Assembly (NCBI RefSeq): GCF_041438865.1
Contig: NZ_CP109450.1
Span: 4,237,001 to 4,301,000 of the forward strand
DNA: 64,000 nt
Direction of reading: 5' to 3'
From: Streptomyces sp. NBC_01471
GTDB lineage: Bacteria; Actinomycetota; Actinomycetes; Streptomycetales; Streptomycetaceae
Part shown: positions 59,778 through 64,000 of the stretch, in pieces
Layout: each line of letters starts with the position of its first letter
Position numbering within the stretch: position 1 is the stretch's first letter
The notes under the pieces: generated by a model
Seen by the model: only the letters and a program-made list of their open reading frames with translations
Databases searched by the model: none
Told to the model about the DNA's origin: nothing
Program-made: the position numbers and the translations under genes

Positions 59778-60517
59778 CCTTCCGTTCCCCTCTCTTCGCT
59801 CGTCGTGCGGTTGGTGAACAGGGCGTCTGCGCGGTCGCCGGGAAGCACCAGGAGCGCCGCCTCGACGACGCGTCCCGTGGTGTCGGCCGACAGGCGAGTT
59901 ACCGCGAGCACTGGCAGGACCGAACTGATTCGGAGAGCCGCTGCTTCCGATGGTGTCGGGGAGCGCGCGGTGACCCGCTCTTGAACCTCGGCCAGAGGCG
60001 GTCGGAGTTGAGCAAGCCGGGAATCCAGCCCCTCGCGCCAGAGCGACTCGTCGTACCCCTCAACGGGCGCCAAATCGCGGGGAACGTAGATGTGGGCCAG
60101 GCTGTGTGGTGAGTTCCCGTCGTAGCTGAGGCAGAGGAATTCCGTCAGCGGACTGCTTGTCGGCACGCGCAGGAGACTGGCCAGATTTCCTCGCGCCTGA
60201 AGCTGGGTAGCGCGGACGTTGATGCGGAGAGGTGCCGGGGTCGCGGTGGCCATATCGGATGGGCGACCGCCGCCGACATACGTGATTCTGCGCAGGGGGT
60301 ACCGGACGAAGTTCCCCCTGCCGTGGATCTTCTCCACGAGCCCTTCTCCTTGGAGGACTGCGAGAGCGCTCCGCAGCGTTGGTGTGCTCACCGTGTAGCG
60401 GGTGGCGAGCTGCGCCTCCGAGGGCAGTCGTTCGCCGGCTTTGATGCGGCCGGTCGAGATCTGCTCCCGGAGATCGTCGGCGATGACCTGGCGGCGGGAA
60501 GCCACGGGCACCGTCAC
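59774..60517 (-). CDS. GntR-family transcriptional regulator (UTRA domain)
   Basis: About 247 residues from GTG 60517 (60511 is also possible; the family N-terminus is SRRQVIADDLREQISTGRIKAGERLPSEAQLATRYTVSTPTLRSALAVLQGEGLVEKIHGRGNFV). The C-terminal UTRA domain (about 85-240) binds a small effector. The start overlaps the previous gene's stop. It is embedded in a six-gene overlapping operon rather than standing alone, which suggests the operon products act with or sense the same effector. Confidence 0.84.
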   Translation of the reverse strand: MTVPVASRRQVIADDLREQISTGRIKAGERLPSEAQLATRYTVSTPTLRSALAVLQGEGLVEKIHGRGNFVRYPLRRITYVGGGRPSDMATATPAPLRINVRATQLQARGNLASLLRVPTSSPLTEFLCLSYDGNSPHSLAHIYVPRDLAPVEGYDESLWREGLDSRLAQLRPPLAEVQERVTARSPTPSEAAALRISSVLPVLAVTRLSADTTGRVVEAALLVLPGDRADALFTNRTTSEERGTEG

Positions 60518-60738
60518 CACCTTCCCGACATCCGCAGGGCGACGAGCCGGGTCCGCGAGTGCATGGTGAGCAGTTCGCCGGACTCGAAGCGAAGCTGTTT
60601 CGCGAATCCCGCCAGTTGGAGGATGTCGACCACGCGGCATGGTTGGCCGCCGATCTGGATGACGTCGCCGCGCTGGACGCTTGCCGAGGTGATCTCGACG
60701 TTGGCTGCGGTAACCCCGCTGGGCGCCCATCTCCTCAC
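60514..60738 (-). CDS. Conserved small protein of the GntR operon
   Basis: A 74-residue beta-rich protein (GTG 60738, GGGAGG upstream) with ITSASVQRGDVIQIGGQPCRVVDILQLAGFAKQLRFESGELLTMH. It overlaps neighbours on both sides by 4 nt. The pattern looks like a small OB/SH3-like fold. Function unknown; conserved beside similar GntR genes. Confidence 0.72.
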   Translation of the reverse strand: MRRWAPSGVTAANVEITSASVQRGDVIQIGGQPCRVVDILQLAGFAKQLRFESGELLTMHSRTRLVALRMSGRW

Positions 60739-60935
60739 GTGGCAACCTCCCTCGGGGTGGTCGGGACGACGGTCGGGTGGCAGGAGCAGCCGCACGCTTC
60801 GTAGATCACGGGGACTCCGACCGGTGCCACGGCCGGAGAGGGGTGCCCGCATTCACGGTGAGTACCGATCGAGCACGAACTCGACTTGTAGGGGGCCGCC
60901 TTCTTCGCCACACGTGGCTGCTGCCGAGCGGGCAT
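60735..60935 (-). CDS. Cys-rich small protein of the GntR operon
   Basis: A 66-residue protein ending in four Cys and three His residues in a short span (CSIGTHRECGHPSP, then YEACGCSCHP), so a zinc-binding role is likely. The first 15 residues are basic and disordered. It is tightly coupled to both neighbours. Start at ATG 60935, within the TGATG overlap. Confidence 0.74.
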   Translation of the reverse strand: MPARQQPRVAKKAAPYKSSSCSIGTHRECGHPSPAVAPVGVPVIYEACGCSCHPTVVPTTPREVAT

Positions 60936-61231
60936 CAGAGGGCCTCCGCCGCGGTAGGCCGGGTGCGGAGAAGGGAGGCGGGCAGTACAGCTGCCTGGTG
61001 TCGCCGCCTCCGTTTCTCACTGGCCAGCACATATGGGCGGACAAACTCCGTCTCCTCCCCGGCGAGAACCTCGGTGTGGCCTTGGGGCCGCCCTGTCGGC
61101 AGCGAGGGCGGATTGAAGGCGCTGAGGTGAACGACTCTCGTTCGGGTGGGTGTTAAGGGGTGGCTGTGCAGACTCTTCGAGAGGCACCGCTCACTGGTGC
61201 GTGAGAGGGCACGGCGGATACGGTTGAACAC
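60935..61231 (-). CDS. Conserved hypothetical protein of the GntR operon
   Basis: A 98-residue protein with an Arg-rich N-terminus (MFNRIRRALSRTSERC), a Pro-rich middle and a helix-forming basic C-terminus (FVRPYVLASEKRRRRHQAAVLPASLL). A similar polypeptide recurs in front of GntR-linked genes in Streptomyces islands. No signal peptide. Starts 12 nt after the first gene of the operon. Confidence 0.7.
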   Translation of the reverse strand: MFNRIRRALSRTSERCLSKSLHSHPLTPTRTRVVHLSAFNPPSLPTGRPQGHTEVLAGEETEFVRPYVLASEKRRRRHQAAVLPASLLRTRPTAAEAL

Positions 61232-61243
61232 GCTGATCAGCTC

Positions 61244-61522
61244 CTATCGCTGATGGCCAGGTCCCCGGACATCGCCCGTCGCGGGGACCGTTCTGCGTAC
61301 GGCGGCCCATAAGGTGCGGCCGTTCACGCTGCTGGTGAGAAGGCCGAATCGATCGGCATCCGCCACCACCTCCAGGACCTCCCTCCATGAGCCGGCGGGG
61401 AAGTCGTCCGGCACCTCCACTTCGATCGACGTGTGTCGCGCGTGCTGCTCCACGCGCGGGGTGAGTCCGGCGGCGGACAACCGGGCGGCGATGTTCTCGG
61501 CGCTCAGTTCGGAAGCGGGCAC
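61244..61522 (-). CDS. Conserved hypothetical protein, first gene of the GntR operon
   Basis: A 92-residue protein (ATG 61522) with AENIAARLSAAGLTPRVEQHARHTSIEVEVPDDFPAGSWREVLEVVADADRFGLL and a C-terminal strand-rich end. It is the promoter-proximal gene; the region from 61523 to 61599, with the CTAG palindrome, drives it in one direction and the GntR gene in the other. Confidence 0.72.
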   Translation of the reverse strand: MPASELSAENIAARLSAAGLTPRVEQHARHTSIEVEVPDDFPAGSWREVLEVVADADRFGLLTSSVNGRTLWAAVRRTVPATGDVRGPGHQR

Positions 61523-61554
61523 AGGTGTCTCCGTCGCCAGGCGATCACAGTACG

Positions 61555-61592
61555 TGAAGCTAGTTAACTAGATTAGAGCTAGTGGACTAGAT
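61555..61592. promoter_or_regulatory. CTAG palindromic operator of the divergent GntR promoters
   Basis: CTAGTTAACTAG (61560-61571) is a perfect 12-bp palindrome, and a second CTAG-spaced element (AGCTAGTGGACTAG) lies at 61577-61590. TGAAGCTA followed by an ACTAGAT sequence also occurs at 47892-47906. It lies just before ATG 61600, and thus probably binds the encoded GntR protein. Confidence 0.68.
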
Positions 61593-61599
61593 TTTCCAT

Positions 61600-62355
61600 A
61601 TGCCTGAGCAGCCGCCCTATCTCCGCATCGCCGACGAACTCCGGCAGCGCATCGCGGAGCACGTCTGGGAGCCGGGGGACCGCCTCCCCTCCCGCGCCCA
61701 GATCGGCCAGGAATGCGGCGTGGGCGAGAACGTGGTGCGCCGGGCACAGGAGCTGCTGATCTCCCAGGGCATGCTGGAAGGCCGCGCCGGATCGGGTACG
61801 TACGTCGCCGAGACCCGGCAGCGAGTACGGGTCGTCCGGTCAACGGCGCGCGAGCAGCCCGGCGGAGCCCCGTTCCGCCAGGACATGAAAGCGCTCGGCA
61901 GACAGGGCGACTGGGAGAGCCGGACCGACGCGAAGGTTCCGGCCCCGGCGGAGATCGCAGCGCGACTCGGGGTGGCCGAGGGCGAGCTGTGCGTAAAGAC
62001 CACGTACGAGTTCCTGGCGGACGGCAGGCCGGTGCAGCTGTCGACGAGCTGGGAACCGTACGACCTCACTGCCGGCACACTCGTCGTCCTCCCCGAGGGA
62101 GGGCCGCACGCCGGGGCGGGTGTCGTGAACCGCATGGCCACGATCGGAGTCACCGTCAGCCACGCGGTGGAGCAGCCCGAACCACGACACGCGACCGCCG
62201 AGGAAGCATCGCTACTCGGCACCCAGAAAGCCGCACTCGTGACGCACATCCGCCGGACGTACTACAGCGACCAAGGCCGCCCCGTAGAGACCGCGGACAT
62301 CGTGGTCCCCGCAGCGCACTGCGAGATCGTCTACGAGATCCCGATCAGCCGCTGA
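61600..62355 (+). CDS. GntR-family transcriptional regulator (UTRA domain)
   Basis: A 251-residue regulator. N-terminal winged helix: YLRIADELRQRIAEHVWEPGDRLPSRAQIGQECGVGENVVRRAQELLISQGMLEGRAGSGTYV. A UTRA domain follows (about 95-245), with TTYEFLADGRPVQLSTSWEPYDL and IRRTYYSDQGRPVETADIVVPAAHCEIVYEIPISR. It is divergent from the six-gene operon across a CTAG palindrome and likely controls both. A 12-bp-stem hairpin follows at 62478-62508. Confidence 0.88.
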   Translation: MPEQPPYLRIADELRQRIAEHVWEPGDRLPSRAQIGQECGVGENVVRRAQELLISQGMLEGRAGSGTYVAETRQRVRVVRSTAREQPGGAPFRQDMKALGRQGDWESRTDAKVPAPAEIAARLGVAEGELCVKTTYEFLADGRPVQLSTSWEPYDLTAGTLVVLPEGGPHAGAGVVNRMATIGVTVSHAVEQPEPRHATAEEASLLGTQKAALVTHIRRTYYSDQGRPVETADIVVPAAHCEIVYEIPISR

Positions 62356-62477
62356 CAAGCTGACCCCGGCAGGTCCAAAGCCGGGCTCCAGCCGTGCCCC
62401 CGCGTGCCCCTTCCGTGCCCGACAGTGCGGGAAACCAGGGGGAACAGCGGTGCCCGACAGGGAACGGGCATGGCAAC

Positions 62478-62508
62478 GGCCCCCGACCATATGTACTGGT
62501 CGGGGGCC
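62478..62508 (+). terminator. Perfect 12-bp hairpin after the GntR gene
   Basis: GGCCCCCGACCA (62478-62489) and TGGTCGGGGGCC (62497-62508) pair without mismatch around TATGTAC. It ends 10 nt before the tRNA-like fragment, so it may terminate transcripts from both directions at the island edge. Confidence 0.75.
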
Positions 62509-62517
62509 TCTCGCCTG

Positions 62518-62545
62518 CGGTGGGTGTGGGATTTGAACCCACGGT
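62518..62545 (-). other. tRNA 3'-end fragment, candidate attachment-site remnant
   Basis: The minus strand reads a T-arm (GTGGG TTCAAAT CCCAC, 62526-62542) followed by a 7-nt acceptor strand ACCCACC (62519-62525) and a G discriminator (62518). The 5' half of a tRNA, including a matching GGTGGGT, is not present to the right. Such partial tRNA 3' ends are left by integration of AICEs or phages. The sequence resembles a tRNA-Ser-type 3' end, but the isotype is not certain. Confidence 0.7.
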
Positions 62546-62960
62546 GACTTCTAAGGCATACACCGCCGTGTGTGCACCTCTCGTGGCCCGCACATGGCCC
62601 ACAGTGCATACGGAACGAGCATCAGCGTTCTCCTGCGAGATCCCCTTCGTCCCGAAGCAACTTGAGTGGGGCCGCTGCCATGGGCTGGCATGCTCCTCAC
62701 CTACGTTGATAGTCCGCTGACGCCCGTGCGCGTCCGCTGCTGTCCGCCGACATTGTCACGCAGTTAGACACTCACCCTGGCGTTGCTCTGGGCCTCTCTC
62801 AGTCGAGACCTGTCGGCGGCTTGGGCTTCCGGCTCGTCCCCTGCCCACTCGGATGTGACGAGCAACACACTGGGAGCTTCAAGATTCTTTGTCGGTAAGG
62901 CGGGTTCCCGGGACTAGAAGTACGAGCCTTATCCCGACCTCTCGGCAAGGAGTCGCAAAG
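62546..62960. other. Gene-free region with repeated integrase-arm-like sequence
   Basis: The minus strand has a GTGGGCC/GCGGGCC pair near 62580-62610, and a GTGGGCC/TGGGCCG pair also occurs right of gpmA at about 47407-47421. GTCCGCTG is repeated around 62710-62745. No supported gene. Promoter elements for the downstream gene probably lie in 62880-62950. Confidence 0.45.
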
Positions 62961-63962
62961 TTGATCACCATCTACGTTGGAGTGGACGACGCAAGCGATC
63001 TACATGAGCTCGCCACCTCAACGGCGAAGCATTTCGAGGAGGATCTGGCAGATCCGCGTGGCTACGGTCGGATTCGCCCTCCCTCTCCCCTCCCTCCGCT
63101 CGAGCCATCGATGGGGCCGAAAGCCCTCGTCCTTCGGATGATCAAGCGAATCCAGGACACCAAGGAGCGCTTTGAGGAGGAGAACGTCTACCTTCGGTCA
63201 ATGTGCGCTGACTGCCCAAAGGACGGGGGCAAGCGGTGCCCGCGGCGGAGTAGAGGAAACCCGCGCGACGACGCGGCGGATGTCGCACATTCGTCTGTAA
63301 ACCTCATCTCTGAGGCTCTACTCATGCTCGCCAGTGTCTGTGGGTTGCAGCTCGCCTCGATCACTCGCGAAGCCTTGCTCGCCGCCCTGACAGCGCGCAA
63401 CGCCGCGATCGAAGGTGATCACGAAGCGGTCGACGAGTTCAGCCGGACCTGGCTCGGCATCACCCGTCCAGAGAGATGGCGCGACGCGGTAGAGATGGCC
63501 TTGCTGGGCGAATGGGTGAACAACCTCGGCAGGGGCATTCTTCGCGATCCGGCCGTGGTGGACCTCTTGAGGAACCACGCTCAGATCGAACATCGACACC
63601 TGCAACCACTGTGGGAACGCAAGGTGAATGGCAGACGGACCGCGTTGCTCAGCCAGCCAGTGAGCAAGGATCTGACCCTGCACGACATCCTCGCGGAGTG
63701 TCGAACGCCAGAGGCCGAAGTCTTGCACGCCGAGCACGACGACAGTCGGGTCGCAGCAGTGCTCCGCCGGCTCACACCCGAGGAGGCATCCGTGGCGGAA
63801 CAATGGGCGGAAGTGCCAGATAGCAACTGGCATCGAGCGGCGCTTGCTGCACGGCTCCCAGAAACGTTCGGCGAGAGCGTCCGGCGTAAGTTGAAGCGCC
63901 TCGGCAAGCTCTACACAGAGCGCGCCCAGTCCGCGGCTACTGCGGTGGCCGGTGCATCATGA
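62961..63962 (+). CDS. Hypothetical protein with HTH-like C-terminus
   Basis: About 333 residues. TTG 62961 with AAGGAG 8 nt upstream is chosen because an in-frame ATG far upstream lacks a ribosome-binding site. The central part contains DCPKDGGKRCPRR (two Cys), then a helical body (LMLASVCGLQLASITREALLAAL). The end (LRRLTPEEASVAEQWAEVPDSNWHRAALAARLPETFGESVRRKLKRLGKLY) looks like a sigma-region-4-type helix-turn-helix. GC content is lower than in the core. Possibly a phage or element regulator. The stop overlaps the next start. Confidence 0.66.
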   Translation: MITIYVGVDDASDLHELATSTAKHFEEDLADPRGYGRIRPPSPLPPLEPSMGPKALVLRMIKRIQDTKERFEEENVYLRSMCADCPKDGGKRCPRRSRGNPRDDAADVAHSSVNLISEALLMLASVCGLQLASITREALLAALTARNAAIEGDHEAVDEFSRTWLGITRPERWRDAVEMALLGEWVNNLGRGILRDPAVVDLLRNHAQIEHRHLQPLWERKVNGRRTALLSQPVSKDLTLHDILAECRTPEAEVLHAEHDDSRVAAVLRRLTPEEASVAEQWAEVPDSNWHRAALAARLPETFGESVRRKLKRLGKLYTERAQSAATAVAGAS

Positions 63963-64000
63963 ACCGTGGCCAGCAGGAGAGCCCCTCAGGGCCGGTAAGC
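63959..64000 (+). CDS. Start of a gene coupled to the previous one (truncated by the window)
   Basis: ATG 63959 overlaps the previous stop codon (ATGA) and reads MNRGQQESPSGPVS before the edge. Overlap indicates an operon with the HTH-like gene. Function cannot be judged from 14 residues. Confidence 0.6.
   Translation, partial: MNRGQQESPSGPVS

Noticed and set aside
62331..62609. Minus-strand frames across the tRNA fragment
   Set aside because: They read the T-arm as GSNPTPT-type peptides, a typical false frame over tRNA ends.
1..64000. CRISPR array or rRNA genes
   Set aside because: No regularly spaced direct repeats of CRISPR type and no rRNA-like stretches were seen; the repeats present are microsatellites, operators or hairpins.

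Overview
The window is GC-rich (about 70%) actinobacterial DNA and looks like a Streptomyces chromosome core segment. The identity rests on glnR, a Nur-type nickel regulator with all its metal ligands, mshA (mycothiol), a c-di-GMP-binding RsiG-type anti-sigma factor, HbhA/DUF2516, nitrobindin, cysA-sseC and gpmA, in an order like that of the S. coelicolor glnR (SCO4159) to gpmA neighbourhood. Species cannot be set from the sequence.

Region 1 (1-19043) is conserved core: an OmpR-type regulator with an HtrA-like protease, a LacI regulator, glnR divergent from an alpha/beta hydrolase, a MoaD-like carrier, a Q/P-rich membrane protein, a DUF2993 protein, a short two-cysteine leader peptide ahead of the cysA-sseC sulfur pair, a DsrE protein, three coupled membrane-anchored proteins, nitrobindin, nur, ygfZ, dtd, rsiG, an asparaginase and an Eis-like acetyltransferase.

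Region 2 (19044-33709) is more variable. It opens with a decayed IS5-type transposase and fragments of a regulator/MFS pair. It then holds self-contained regulator/enzyme pairs: ArsR with a muconolactone-isomerase-like protein, TetR with a frameshifted HelD-like helicase, two GlxA-type AraC regulators, VOC proteins and an ArsR/VOC pair. A HAD protein here lacks its catalytic aspartate.

Region 3 (33710-47400) returns to core: XRE-hbhA-DUF2516 (the same gene order as Rv0474-Rv0476), a receiver-PP2C phosphatase, an NlpC/P60 hydrolase, a methyltransferase, mshA, a YbjN-domain protein, a Tat-exported beta-helix protein, two convergent MFS genes whose 3' ends overlap by 101 bp, and gpmA with a strong terminator.

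Region 4 (about 47400-64000) is an accessory island. Its core is a pSAM2-like actinomycete integrative and conjugative element: int-xis-rep, Spd-type spread genes, an FtsK/TraB translocase, a KorSA-like GntR repressor and a Pif-like NUDIX protein. Near-palindromic operators sit before the transfer operon and across the NUDIX start codon. To the right are a 150-bp inverted repeat, two membrane-anchored proteins with atypical codon use, a broken barstar-like gene, a tightly coupled six-gene GntR operon divergent from a second GntR gene, a tRNA 3'-end fragment that could be an attachment-site remnant, and part of another gene pair. The element's outer boundaries could not be fixed: no duplicated attachment core was found at both ends.
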